DNA of 32,706 bases from Nitrosotalea sp. (GTDB lineage Archaea > Thermoproteota > Nitrososphaeria > Nitrososphaerales > Nitrosopumilaceae): assembly GCA_023251795.1 (NCBI GenBank), contig JAHEYD010000012.1:1-32706 (forward strand), read 5' to 3'. Positions within the stretch are counted from its first letter, which is position 1. The number at the start of each line of letters is the position of its first letter. A program made the translations under genes and the position numbers. Under the pieces are notes generated by a model. The model worked only from the letters and a program-made list of their open reading frames with translations, was not told the DNA's origin and made no database searches. This document shows positions 7,445-14,960 of the stretch, one piece after another.

Positions 7445-8707
7445 TTAGATGATGGCTTTGCCAACATATTTCTGCAAAATCTTTGGAACTATAACATGCC
7501 CATCTTTTGTCTGAAAATTTTCCAATATTGAGACTAGAGTTCTAGATGTAGCTACTAGTGTACTGTTCAATGTGTAAATATATTGTGGTTGATCATTCGT
7601 CCTGTCACGAAATCTAATCTTGAGTCTTCTTGCCTGAAAATCAAGACAATTAGAACATGAAACAATCTCGCGATAACTATTCTGTCCTGCCATCCACGCT
7701 TCAAGATCATAAGTCTTTGCAGAAATTTTTCCAAGATCACCACTTGACAAAACCATTATCCTATATGGAATCTCAAGCTTTTGATAAAATTCTTCTACAA
7801 TGGATAACATTTGTTCGTGTTCTTTCCAAGATTCTTCCGGTCTTGAAAAAATGAATTGTTCAACCTTTTCAAACTGATGAACACGGAAAATCCCTTTCTG
7901 ATCTCTTCCATGTGCACCCGCCTCTTTTCTAAAACAGGGACTTACTCCCGCATATCTCATTGGTAAGCTCTTTCCTTCCAAAATTTCATCAGAATGCATC
8001 GATGCCACTGCATGTTCTGATGTTCCAATAAGATACAGATCAGCTCCTTCAATTTTGTAAATTACGTCTTCAAAATCATTTGCAATGATAGCTCCTTCCA
8101 TTGAATTGCGATTTATCATATATGGTGTTTGAATAGGAACATAATTTTTCTCAGAAAGAAAATCCAAGGCATAGTGTATTAGTGCTTGATTTATCTTGAC
8201 AAGATCATTTTTCAAGTAATAAAATCTAGCACCAGCTACTTTTGCAGCTCTTTCCAAATCAATAAGATCAAGATTCTGTGATATGTCTATGTGATCTTTT
8301 ATCTTAAAATCAAACTGTGGTATTTTTCCCCATTTTCTTAATTCCTTATTTGCAGTCTCATCTTTTCCAATTGGAACAGATTCATGAATAAGATTAGGCA
8401 ATGTAAGTGCGAGTTTAGTATACTCTGATTCTGTCCTAGTTTGAACCGTCTCTAGTCCTGAGAGCGTTTCAGAAACTTGTCTCATCTGTTCTATAAGGGT
8501 AGTTGCATCTTGACCTGACTTTTTTTTCTGTGCAATTTCTAAAGCAATGTCGTTTTTTTTCTTACGTAAATCATCTGTTTTGATAATTAATTCTCTTCTT
8601 TCCTTATCTAATCTAATTAAATCATCAAGTGAAAAATTAATAGCTCTATCTTTGAGCATCTTTCTTATTATGTCTGGATTTTCTCGAAGAATTTTTGGAT
8701 CAAGCAT
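7445..8707 (-). CDS. serS: Seryl-tRNA synthetase
   Basis: A 420-residue class II synthetase of the common type, not the rare methanogen type. The N-terminal ~110 residues form the long antiparallel coiled coil that binds the tRNA-Ser variable arm (EIAQKKKSGQDATT region). The catalytic domain has motif 2, CFRKEAGAHGRDQKGIFRVH near residues 260-280, and motif 3, NSTLVATSRTLVSILENFQ near 380-400. The enzyme charges tRNA-Ser with serine using ATP. The start overlaps the stop of pcc1 by one base. Length and motifs are normal. Confidence 0.97.
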   Translation of the reverse strand: MLDPKILRENPDIIRKMLKDRAINFSLDDLIRLDKERRELIIKTDDLRKKKNDIALEIAQKKKSGQDATTLIEQMRQVSETLSGLETVQTRTESEYTKLALTLPNLIHESVPIGKDETANKELRKWGKIPQFDFKIKDHIDISQNLDLIDLERAAKVAGARFYYLKNDLVKINQALIHYALDFLSEKNYVPIQTPYMINRNSMEGAIIANDFEDVIYKIEGADLYLIGTSEHAVASMHSDEILEGKSLPMRYAGVSPCFRKEAGAHGRDQKGIFRVHQFEKVEQFIFSRPEESWKEHEQMLSIVEEFYQKLEIPYRIMVLSSGDLGKISAKTYDLEAWMAGQNSYREIVSCSNCLDFQARRLKIRFRDRTNDQPQYIYTLNSTLVATSRTLVSILENFQTKDGHVIVPKILQKYVGKAII

Positions 8708-8949
8708 CAGCTAGTCACTCTAAGTACAACTTGGGTTTGTTCAAGGGCTTCATCAATAGTAGAGATCAAACTTCGTATATTTCCCTTACCTTGAAAAGTA
8801 AAGACAAGTGAGTTGTCAACATTTTCAATCTGAAATGAAAGATTCTCTGGGAAATCCACATTGTCTGGCTCTAATGCTTTTCTAATGGAATTAACCTTTT
8901 GTGGTGTTAGATTATTTAGAATGACTTGAACTCTGCACTGTAGTGACAT
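8707..8949 (-). CDS. pcc1: KEOPS complex subunit Pcc1
   Basis: An 80-residue protein with the Pcc1 pattern: an opening beta strand (CRVQVIL), then VNSIRKALEPDN with the family's ALxPDN motif, a strand pair LVFTFQGKG, and a final helix LISTIDEALEQ. Pcc1 is the dimerising scaffold of KEOPS, which with Kae1 makes the t6A base next to the anticodon of ANN-reading tRNAs. It overlaps the end of the upstream nuclease gene by 38 bases; the overlap seems real because the first strand of Pcc1 is encoded inside it. It then touches serS. The small size is normal for Pcc1. Confidence 0.85.
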   Translation of the reverse strand: MSLQCRVQVILNNLTPQKVNSIRKALEPDNVDFPENLSFQIENVDNSLVFTFQGKGNIRSLISTIDEALEQTQVVLRVTS

Positions 8950-10333
8950 TTTCTTCCAAACAATCTAAAAACTCGTCTAATTTGTCTTTAGTTATTCTGG
9001 CTCCCGCAGCAGCATCATGACCTCCACCAACTCCAGAAACTTTAGCAGCACATGATCTCATTAACAAACCAAGATTGACTTCAGATTTGCATCCTGTAGA
9101 TTTTCTAGATGAAAACTTGATTGTTCCTTCGTCACCATTTGTTCTAAGTATGATTATTTTGCCAGTATTTTTTTGTGATCCGCCTAGCAATGAAGACACT
9201 GCACCAGTCATGTTTTCTGGGACCAATCCCTCTCCATTTACCATAACATATTGACCATTATCTACAACTCTCCAGCGTTCACTTGCAAGTGTATTCATGT
9301 ATGTTCTCAACAATGTGCGATATTCTAGCAGTATGCTTTCTCCTTCTTCAAGCATCTTTGTTCTATCTCCCATACAAATAGCAATTCCAACTCCAGCCTT
9401 GCGAATTCTTCCACAAGAATTTAGCATAGTAGAAAATTCCCTTGCATCACGCAAGAAGCTGCGTTTGTCTTCACCAGAAAGTGTGTAAGTAAATCCAACA
9501 AGCTCATCCATTATCTCAGTTGCATTTTTAGTTGATGTAAATTTTGAAATGACCTCAAGCAAATTTCTTTTTTCATCTTCTGTGAGTTCAGCCGGGACAC
9601 GCCATCTACTACCATCTTTTAATTTAATTCCTGAGGAATTCAACAAAGAGAGACAAGTATCACGATTCCATGTAAGGCCTTCAATAAACGGATGTGATGT
9701 AAATGCTAGGGCGTCAGGAAGTGATCGAGTTTCTCTGCCTACAAGCAATATGTCAAGATCAATTTCTACTTGACCATTTTTCTTGGCAGTAGAAGCAATT
9801 TCTAAATTAATCCCAGTAAATGATTTTTTTTCTCCCTGATCTTGTCTGTCACCTAATGCCGAAACCACCGCAATCCAAGCGAGATCTGTATTTTCTTTGT
9901 GCAAAGCTTTCGAAACTAGATAACACATTCCACCTGCAGAAACTTCACGACCTCCATCTATGTTGTACTTCCACGCATTAATCACCCGCTCATTATCAAA
10001 TTCCTCTTTTGGGATCTGATGATGATCAACAACAATCCAGTTGTCATCTAATGTTGCGTCAAGATCTCTTGCAAATCCTCCGCCAAGATCTGTTATGATG
10101 TGAAGATCACGAGCATCATTTTTGAGCTTCTCGATCAAATTCTTGCTAAACTCATTTACTGTACGTACTGTACACTTGGCTCCAGATCTTATGAGGGATT
10201 TTGTAACAATGCTTCCAGATGTAATTCCATCACAATCTAAGTGAGTTATTACAGAAATATTCTTGCCCGCTTTTATGCAGTCTGAAACTTTGTCATGAAA
10301 ATATGATAATGCGCTATCCAAATTATTTGCCAT
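8912..10333 (-). CDS. DHH/DHHA1 phosphoesterase, archaeal RecJ-like nuclease
   Basis: A 473-residue protein of the DHH superfamily. Motif I ISVITHLDCDGITSG (residues ~25-38), motif II HIITDLGGG near 80, motif III IVVDHHQIP near 103, and the GDRQD of motif IV bind the manganese ions. The C-terminal DHHA1 domain ends with GGGHDAAAGARI near 440. Archaeal RecJ-like proteins (including GAN, the GINS-associated nuclease) digest single-stranded DNA or RNA. Placement between rps15 and pcc1 is common in archaea. It overlaps rps15 by one base. Whether it is the GINS partner or an RNA exonuclease cannot be decided here. Confidence 0.85.
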   Translation of the reverse strand: MANNLDSALSYFHDKVSDCIKAGKNISVITHLDCDGITSGSIVTKSLIRSGAKCTVRTVNEFSKNLIEKLKNDARDLHIITDLGGGFARDLDATLDDNWIVVDHHQIPKEEFDNERVINAWKYNIDGGREVSAGGMCYLVSKALHKENTDLAWIAVVSALGDRQDQGEKKSFTGINLEIASTAKKNGQVEIDLDILLVGRETRSLPDALAFTSHPFIEGLTWNRDTCLSLLNSSGIKLKDGSRWRVPAELTEDEKRNLLEVISKFTSTKNATEIMDELVGFTYTLSGEDKRSFLRDAREFSTMLNSCGRIRKAGVGIAICMGDRTKMLEEGESILLEYRTLLRTYMNTLASERWRVVDNGQYVMVNGEGLVPENMTGAVSSLLGGSQKNTGKIIILRTNGDEGTIKFSSRKSTGCKSEVNLGLLMRSCAAKVSGVGGGHDAAAGARITKDKLDEFLDCLEENVTTVQSSSHSK

Positions 10334-10782
10334 TACTCAAGTTGAGCAATGACTGACTTATATTTCCAAGTTTTGGGTATGCGACCAATTTTCTTATAAT
10401 AGGATGATAATCTATGCACTTTGGCTTCTAACAATTCAAGGGAACGAACATTTCTTCTATCAGAGGTGTGGGTTTTAAGATGCTTTTGTAATCCAAGTGC
10501 TTTTTTAACAATATTGTTTAGGTCTTCTGGCATCTCTTGTTTGATTCCTTTCTGTTCAAGGATCTCAGTTATCGATTTTTTTGTTATTGATCTAACTAAT
10601 GGGATTGCATATTGATCACGAAGTTTTACTCCTATTTCGCTTGTTGTAAGACCATCCTTTGCATATTTCAAAATAATCTCCTCAATTTCTTGGGCATTTT
10701 GCTTTACCCATGTTGCAGAACTTGGTGTAATGGGTCTAATCGAATGTGATTGACCATGCCTGTGTGAATGTAGTCGTCCCAT
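10333..10782 (-). CDS. rps15: 30S ribosomal protein S15
   Basis: A 149-residue archaeal/eukaryotic-type S15 (uS15). The N-terminal extension MGRLHSHRHGQSHSIRP is specific to archaea and eukaryotes, and the core contains LQKHLKTHTSDRRNVRSLE and LSSYYKKIGRIP, which bind the 16S rRNA three-way junction. It is first in the leftward operon rps15-recJ-pcc1-serS-rps3ae. A minus-strand TATA-like sequence near 10807-10815 sits about 27 bases from the ATG, so the transcript is probably leaderless. Confidence 0.96.
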   Translation of the reverse strand: MGRLHSHRHGQSHSIRPITPSSATWVKQNAQEIEEIILKYAKDGLTTSEIGVKLRDQYAIPLVRSITKKSITEILEQKGIKQEMPEDLNNIVKKALGLQKHLKTHTSDRRNVRSLELLEAKVHRLSSYYKKIGRIPKTWKYKSVIAQLE

Positions 10783-10854
10783 ACGTCGCTTGGTCTAAGG
10801 GCAAAACATAAACGTTACTTCAACTCTGGAAAATTTTTGATAATTGACAAAAAA

Positions 10855-10863
10855 GTTAAATAT
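10855..10863 (+). promoter_or_regulatory. TATA box of the 102-aa membrane protein gene
   Basis: GTTAAATAT, centred about 27 bases before position 10886. This predicts a transcript start near 10885 and a leader of about 10 bases for the ATG at 10896. Confidence 0.55.
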
Positions 10864-10895
10864 CAAAGCAAGTCACTCTGGTCTAGGTGCATAAT

Positions 10896-11204
10896 ATGAA
10901 TAAACCTATAGTAATTGGCGCAGCAATACTGGCACTCTTCGTTGCATCAACATTCCTTCCAATGGCAGCCGCTCAATATGCGGGAGTTGGTGGAGGCGGA
11001 AAAGTCAACTTGGAGGAACAGTTAGCGCTCGCCAAAGCAAAAGTAAGCAAAGCCGCAGAAAATCCAGCATCAGGATCTGGTACGCCTTACCTTGACGCAA
11101 ACGGTGTCATTGGTGGTTCAGTAATTGTAGGGGCTGTATTTGGTGGAATTGCAATTGCCTTTATTGTAAAAGGCAGAAGCGGCAGATTCGCAAAAGCAAA
11201 ATAA
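10896..11204 (+). CDS. Small exported membrane protein near amo (AmoY/AmoZ candidate)
   Basis: A 102-residue protein from the ATG at 10896; an in-frame GTG at 10887 is possible but would be right at the transcript start. It has an N-terminal signal peptide or anchor (VIGAAILALFVASTFLPMAAA), a short soluble part with a glycine run and Lys/Ala helix (EEQLALAKAKVSKAAENPA), a C-terminal membrane helix (VIGGSVIVGAVFGGIAIAFIV) and a basic tail. It has its own TATA box and a T-rich terminator, like the amo genes nearby. Work on Nitrososphaera viennensis described two extra small helical subunits of archaeal ammonia monooxygenase, AmoY and AmoZ, that lie by amo in many species. I infer that this is one of them, without knowing which. 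Confidence 0.55.
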   Translation: MNKPIVIGAAILALFVASTFLPMAAAQYAGVGGGGKVNLEEQLALAKAKVSKAAENPASGSGTPYLDANGVIGGSVIVGAVFGGIAIAFIVKGRSGRFAKAK

Positions 11205-11206
11205 AC

Positions 11207-11228
11207 TTTTTTCCTTTTTATTATTTTT
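11207..11228 (+). terminator. T-rich terminator after the 102-aa gene
   Basis: A pyrimidine-rich tract of CTTTTTTCC/TTTTTATTATTTTT type starts immediately after the stop codon. Archaeal RNA polymerase ends on such T tracts without a hairpin. Confidence 0.65.
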
Positions 11229-11270
11229 AAGCCTTAATTGTAAATATCATATCTGAACGAGACAGAAATG

Positions 11271-11278
11271 TATATATC
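11271..11278 (+). promoter_or_regulatory. TATA box of the 89-aa membrane protein gene
   Basis: TATATATC, centred 26 bases before the ATG at 11300. It lies too close to the earlier in-frame ATG (11288) for that one to be used, and so decides the start. Confidence 0.65.
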
Positions 11279-11299
11279 ATACATAAAATGTTTTCATAC

Positions 11300-11569
11300 A
11301 TGATGAGCGCTATATTCGGTTTGCTCGTAGGAATTCTGTCCAACTTTGCAGGCCAGATAGGTCCAGCTTATGACCCACTCTTCTATGATGTGATGGTCTA
11401 CATATTTGGAACTATCATGTTTGCAGTATTCATACTTGGAATCATCGCATTCTGGCTGAGAGTACACGGTTTGGGCGGCGACACACGAGAAAGATGGGTT
11501 TCTGAACTAGACAAACACTTCGAGAAAGAAGGTATTGGTCTGATACCAGATAACGGTAAATACTGGTAA
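11300..11569 (+). CDS. Small two-helix membrane protein near amo (AmoY/AmoZ candidate)
   Basis: An 89-residue protein from the ATG at 11300. An ATG at 11288 is in frame, but the TATA box predicts a transcript start near 11300, so a leaderless mRNA fits better. It has two hydrophobic helices, SAIFGLLVGILSNFAGQIG and VMVYIFGTIMFAVFILGIIAF, then a charged cytoplasmic-type tail (GGDTRERWVSELDKHFEKEG). Size, membrane nature, strong promoter and location next to amo make it a candidate for one of the accessory ammonia monooxygenase subunits AmoY or AmoZ. I cannot name which from sequence alone. Confidence 0.55.
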   Translation: MMSAIFGLLVGILSNFAGQIGPAYDPLFYDVMVYIFGTIMFAVFILGIIAFWLRVHGLGGDTRERWVSELDKHFEKEGIGLIPDNGKYW

Positions 11570-11580
11570 ACATCCAAAAA

Positions 11581-11597
11581 TCTTTTTCCTTATTTTT
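11581..11597 (+). terminator. T-rich terminator after the 89-aa gene
   Basis: TCTTTTTCCTTATTTTT follows the stop codon by 11 bases and matches the tracts seen after the amo genes. Confidence 0.65.
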
Positions 11598-11645
11598 CAC
11601 TTGTATGTATAATTTTGATTATGTTAAACTTTGAGTTATGTTGAC

Positions 11646-12167
11646 TTAGGTCTCTGGTGGTAGAAAGTCATGTTCTTTTGCAGTGTCTGCATCCTTGGTG
11701 ACAAACTCTCCTTTGTAGATATATCCGTCTTGGAGTTTGGCATGAATAAAGTCTGGCGATTCCACGCCATTTACTAGCATCCTTGATTTAGATTCGTCCA
11801 TATCACGTAAAGGAAACTTGTATATCCACAGAAAATGTCCTATTTCAAAGTCGTATTTTTTATCCCATTCTACATAGATTACACCATCATTTGAGAGTGT
11901 GTAAAGTGATTTTTTACATCCTTCAGAAATGCCAACATTTGCTGGTATCTCTACCTTTTGTTTATCTACAATAAGCTCAAAAGTAGCAGAGATTTTGTAT
12001 TTTGTATCTCTATTATTTATACACTGTTTGAGTGGATCATCTGCACTTAGAAAACCTACTACACCAAAGCTAACAAAATATGCACCTAATGCTACCGCTG
12101 CAGTGATGCCAAGAAATTTTATGGTTTTTTTGCGTTTTGCAGGATCACCCATTCCAGGCCAAATCAT
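11646..12167 (-). CDS. Membrane-anchored exported protein of unknown function, downstream of amoB
   Basis: A 173-residue protein with a basic cytoplasmic start (GDPAKRKKTIKF), one membrane helix (LGITAAVALGAYFVSFGVVGF, about residues 19-39), and an outward-facing domain of ~130 residues. That domain is beta-rich, has two cysteines (in KQCINN and EGCKKS) that could form a disulfide, and contains acidic and aromatic residues. It has its own TATA box at 12188-12197, about 25 bases from the ATG. I do not recognise the fold. It lies on the same strand as amoB but is separated from it by 131 bases with a terminator. A role in assembly or support of the monooxygenase is only a guess from location. 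Confidence 0.6.
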   Translation of the reverse strand: MIWPGMGDPAKRKKTIKFLGITAAVALGAYFVSFGVVGFLSADDPLKQCINNRDTKYKISATFELIVDKQKVEIPANVGISEGCKKSLYTLSNDGVIYVEWDKKYDFEIGHFLWIYKFPLRDMDESKSRMLVNGVESPDFIHAKLQDGYIYKGEFVTKDADTAKEHDFLPPET

Positions 12168-12187
12168 AAGACCACTCTGATAGCTTT

Positions 12188-12197
12188 AGTTATAATG
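12188..12197 (-). promoter_or_regulatory. TATA box of the 173-aa anchored protein gene
   Basis: On the minus strand this reads CATTATAACT, centred about 25 bases before the ATG at 12167; a leaderless transcript is predicted. Confidence 0.5.
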
Positions 12198-12271
12198 ATT
12201 TTGTCTTTTTGGCAAATGTGTTGATTTGAATATGTGCTACAGAAACTAGGCTGTCGCTAAGTGACAAAATT

Positions 12272-12293
12272 AAGAAAATGAAAAGGAGGAGGG
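12272..12293 (-). terminator. Terminator after amoB
   Basis: On the minus strand this is a pyrimidine-rich tract (CCTCCTCCTTTTCATTTTCT) just beyond the amoB stop codon. Confidence 0.5.
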
Positions 12294-12298
12294 ATTTT

Positions 12299-12871
12299 TT
12301 AGATCACTTGCCACGGTCGTGTTGCAAATGTAACTACGTAACCAACTGCGATAATTATCGATTGATATGCAATGTTTGCATACGGAATTGGTTTTAGTAT
12401 CTTTTCGCCTTCGACCACGACTGTTTGTCCTGGACCAAGTCCTGGACCGATTGAAGCAATGTTAAGCTGTGTGTGCACGTGATAAACTGCTGGCTCTAGT
12501 GCTTTGACTACCAGTGTATAGTCTACAACACCGTTTCCTGGAATATCAATGACATTGCCAGGAGGATCTCGTGATACAAATTCCCATCTGTTACCTGCGT
12601 TTGTTGATTCAGCGAAAACAGAAAGCCATCCTCTTAGGTCTCGTTGTATAAGGCTTACCAAAGTACCTTTTATTGTCAAGAGTTCTCCTGTGTTCATTGA
12701 TTGTCTTGAAAGGGTCTCGTCTTCAATCCTGACGAAACGACTCTGGAGTTGTGCCTGTACACCGTGTGCTTCTGCTTGTTGAAGCATTTGACCTATTGCT
12801 GGACCTACTGCTCCCAATGCAACAATTACACCAAGTGCTGCTACGATTAATTTTTTATTTATCATAGTCAT
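12299..12871 (-). CDS. amoB: Archaeal ammonia monooxygenase subunit B
   Basis: A 190-residue AmoB from the ATG at 12871; the upstream in-frame start at 12928 lies beyond the TATA box and is rejected. It has a signal peptide or anchor (residues ~8-27), one cupredoxin-like domain, and a C-terminal membrane helix (SIIIAVGYVVTF). The copper-site histidines expected for AmoB are visible: His36 in EAHGVQ near the mature N-terminus and His131/His133 in YHVHTQ. Archaeal AmoB is about half the bacterial length because it lacks the second cupredoxin domain; this copy fits. It is transcribed away from amoC, with a shared 265-base divergent promoter region. Confidence 0.96.
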   Translation of the reverse strand: MTMINKKLIVAALGVIVALGAVGPAIGQMLQQAEAHGVQAQLQSRFVRIEDETLSRQSMNTGELLTIKGTLVSLIQRDLRGWLSVFAESTNAGNRWEFVSRDPPGNVIDIPGNGVVDYTLVVKALEPAVYHVHTQLNIASIGPGLGPGQTVVVEGEKILKPIPYANIAYQSIIIAVGYVVTFATRPWQVI

Positions 12872-12901
12872 CTTGTAACTATTCCATGACAGAAAGACCA
12901 A

Positions 12902-12910
12902 CGATATATG
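12902..12910 (-). promoter_or_regulatory. TATA box of amoB
   Basis: On the minus strand this reads CATATATCG, centred 35 bases before the chosen ATG, giving a leader of about 9 bases. It supports the start at 12871 over 12928. Confidence 0.55.
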
Positions 12911-13105
12911 TTTTACCCTGGTTGTCAATATCAGAATAATATTTTGAGGGAAAAATTAAGATAATCACCAATGATTAACATTACAAGGGTATTTTTTAAT
13001 ATTGAATTTTTTACTTATTTAATAAGATTTTTATAAGAAGTTTCACAATAATATGATGAATCAATATATAAAATAAAATAAAAAAGACCACCAACATGAT
13101 TCATA

Positions 13106-13114
13106 CTTTATATA
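13106..13114 (+). promoter_or_regulatory. TATA box of amoC
   Basis: CTTTATATA, centred 27 bases before the amoC ATG; a strong archaeal box predicting a leaderless transcript. Confidence 0.7.
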
Positions 13115-13136
13115 TGGAACAACCATCAAATGCAAC

Positions 13137-13700
13137 ATGGCACAAATGCCGGCACTGATTCCAAAAGAAGTCGAGATCCAAAGACTGAAAAAGATTTGGA
13201 TGATCGTCATTGCAATGGGATCTACAGCGGCATCCGTGGAAGTAGACAACTTTGTCGATGGTTCACTACATCAAACTTCTATCAGAGATAGTGCATTTAC
13301 ACCAGCACACTGGTGGCTCTATAGCCACTTTGTAGCACTACCATTAGGTTGGGGTGCTGTCTCAATCTACGATAGAAAGGTACCAATTCTAAGGGGTCCA
13401 AACAACTCCATGAACACTGGTCTGAAGATGACTATTCTAGGTTATCTGGCAACCATGTTTACAATTGGTGTCAACGAGATGTGGCACTTCTGGTATGTAG
13501 AAGAAATCTTTGCAGTACCAAACCACTGGATGTTCAATATGGGTGTAGTCGTTGCATTCATGGGCGCACTTGCCTATGTAGTTAGAGTATATGCAAGACT
13601 CGTCGAACTTGGAGCAGAAACCCCAGGTGAGAATCCATATGTTGCTGAAATGTACAAGATGGCCCTAGAAGGCAAACTGTATAGCAGATCCATCCCATAG
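13137..13700 (+). CDS. amoC: Archaeal ammonia monooxygenase subunit C
   Basis: A 187-residue multi-pass membrane protein matching archaeal AmoC. Hydrophobic helices are visible at about residues 18-35, 60-80, 92-115 and 130-150. The segment RDSAFTPAHWWLYSHF carries the Asp/His residues that in this family form the copper site of subunit C, thought to be at or near the active centre. NEMWHFWYVEEIFAVPNHW follows. It has its own strong TATA box and ends with a hairpin plus T tract, so it is transcribed separately from amoX. Length is normal for archaea. Confidence 0.97.
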   Translation: MAQMPALIPKEVEIQRLKKIWMIVIAMGSTAASVEVDNFVDGSLHQTSIRDSAFTPAHWWLYSHFVALPLGWGAVSIYDRKVPILRGPNNSMNTGLKMTILGYLATMFTIGVNEMWHFWYVEEIFAVPNHWMFNMGVVVAFMGALAYVVRVYARLVELGAETPGENPYVAEMYKMALEGKLYSRSIP

Positions 13701-13708
13701 AAAAGTAC

Positions 13709-13740
13709 GCGCAAAAGCGCACACTCTTTTTCTTATTTTT
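13709..13740 (+). terminator. Hairpin plus T-tract terminator after amoC
   Basis: GCGC-AAAA-GCGC forms a compact 4-bp GC hairpin, followed by ACACTCTTTTTCTTATTTTT. Most other terminators in this region are T tracts alone, so this is the only one that looks like a bacterial intrinsic terminator. Confidence 0.7.
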
Positions 13741-13779
13741 AAATATAAATGAAAGTTTTTTCTCTCAGATACCGGAAAG

Positions 13780-13788
13780 ACTTAAAAG
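13780..13788 (+). promoter_or_regulatory. TATA box of amoX
   Basis: ACTTAAAAG, centred 28 bases before the ATG at 13812. It argues for that start rather than the in-frame ATG at 13749. Confidence 0.5.
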
Positions 13789-13811
13789 CATACGGATTAT
13801 TATATTGCCAA

Positions 13812-14168
13812 ATGACTTTACCAAAAGGATTTGGTTCTGGCGGTGGCGCATCTAGTTCTGACGTAAATAAGATGATAGGAAGACGTGTCGAGAACATGAC
13901 TGGCATCGTTACCCTCTCATTCATAGCTGCGTGGCTATCAACCTTTGGAGGTACTGCAGTAGGATACTACTATTATCCATGGGCATATCCTGCACAAAGT
14001 GGTCACTTTGCCTTTATAGTATTGTCAATCATAGAGGCAATTGGTTACATCTTCGCTGTTAAGGTAAACGAAGAAGGGACATCAAAGAAAAGCAATGGAT
14101 TGATAGCTGGCGTCGTTGGTGTTATTGCGGTAGCAACAGTATTGATTGTCACATTTGTTAACGGCTAG
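13812..14168 (+). CDS. amoX: AmoX, archaeal ammonia monooxygenase accessory subunit
   Basis: A 118-residue membrane protein between amoC and amoA, the position of AmoX in this lineage. An earlier ATG at 13749 would add 21 basic residues, but a TATA box just before 13812 and the usual AmoX length favour 13812. After a glycine/serine-rich soluble start (GFGSGGGASSS) come three hydrophobic helices: IVTLSFIAAWLSTFGG, HFAFIVLSIIEAIGYIFAV and LIAGVVGVIAVATVLIVTFV. AmoX is specific to archaea and was found as a real subunit of the purified complex of N. viennensis. It has its own promoter and terminator. Confidence 0.9.
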   Translation: MTLPKGFGSGGGASSSDVNKMIGRRVENMTGIVTLSFIAAWLSTFGGTAVGYYYYPWAYPAQSGHFAFIVLSIIEAIGYIFAVKVNEEGTSKKSNGLIAGVVGVIAVATVLIVTFVNG

Positions 14169-14183
14169 AGACATCAACTCACA

Positions 14184-14200
14184 TTTTTCTTTTTCTTATT
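14184..14200 (+). terminator. T-rich terminator after amoX
   Basis: TTTTTCTTTTTCTTATT, starting 16 bases after the stop codon. Confidence 0.65.
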
Positions 14201-14250
14201 TATATAATCACTCAAGAGTATAGAAATTAGATCTGCAATTACGCATAAAA

Positions 14251-14260
14251 TTTTATATAT
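14251..14260 (+). promoter_or_regulatory. TATA box of amoA
   Basis: TTTTATATAT, centred 27 bases before the amoA ATG. It predicts a leaderless transcript and separate transcription from amoX. Confidence 0.7.
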
Positions 14261-14282
14261 CACACCTCTTCTCTACTGGAAT

Positions 14283-14933
14283 ATGGTCTGGCTAAGACGA
14301 TGTACTCACTACTTATTCATAGTAGTGGTTGCAGTCAACTCTACATTGTTGACAATTAACGCTGGAGACTACATATTCTATTCGGACTGGGCATGGACAT
14401 CATTTGTGATATTCTCATTATCACAAACACTCATGCTTATAGTCGGTGCCGCCTACTACCTTACGTTTACTGGAGTTCCAGGAACAGCAACTTACTATGC
14501 GCTGATAATGACAGTGTATACGTGGGTTGCAAAGGCAGCGTGGTTCTCACTAGGATATCCGTATGACTTCATTGTTACACCAGTTTGGATACCATCAGCT
14601 TTGCTGTTGGACCTTGTTTACTGGGCAACAAAGAAGAACAAACACTCTCTCATCCTTATGGGCGGTGTGTTAGTTGGAATGTCTCTGCCATTGTTTAACA
14701 TGATAAATCTCATGCTGGTAGCAGACCCGCTAGAGACTGCATTCAAATATCCAAGGCCAACATTGCCTCCATACATGACTCCAATAGAACCCCAAGTAGG
14801 TAAGTTCTATAACAGTCCAGTAGCACTAGGCGCTGGCGCTGGCGCTGTATTGGCTCCAACGATGGCAGCATTAGGTTGTAAGCTGACAACGTGGACATAT
14901 CGATGGATGGCAGCTTGGTCTAAGTGGGACTAA
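14283..14933 (+). CDS. amoA: Archaeal ammonia monooxygenase subunit A
   Basis: A 216-residue membrane protein, exactly the length of marine-type archaeal AmoA, the standard marker for these organisms. It opens with MVWLRRCTHYLFIVVVAVNS and contains GDYIFYSDWAWTSF, the regions used for archaeal amoA surveys, then several hydrophobic helices and a soluble C-terminal half with PTLPPYMTPIEPQVGKFYNS. Near 14829-14846 the DNA has three copies of GGCGCT encoding Ala-Gly repeats. With AmoB and AmoC it oxidises ammonia to hydroxylamine in the cell membrane. It is transcribed from its own TATA box and followed by a T-rich terminator. Confidence 0.98.
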   Translation: MVWLRRCTHYLFIVVVAVNSTLLTINAGDYIFYSDWAWTSFVIFSLSQTLMLIVGAAYYLTFTGVPGTATYYALIMTVYTWVAKAAWFSLGYPYDFIVTPVWIPSALLLDLVYWATKKNKHSLILMGGVLVGMSLPLFNMINLMLVADPLETAFKYPRPTLPPYMTPIEPQVGKFYNSPVALGAGAGAVLAPTMAALGCKLTTWTYRWMAAWSKWD

Positions 14934-14936
14934 AAT

Positions 14937-14960
14937 TCCCTTTCCTTTTACTTTATTTTT
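14937..14960 (+). terminator. T-rich terminator after amoA
   Basis: TCCCTTTCCTTTTACTTTATTTTT-type tract directly after the stop codon. Confidence 0.6.

Noticed and set aside
12872-12928. Longer amoB start
   Set aside because: It would start upstream of the TATA box and put residues before a good signal peptide.
13749-13811. Longer amoX start with 21 more residues
   Set aside because: The extension is basic and not membrane-like; a TATA box lies between the two starts and the shorter form has the usual AmoX length.
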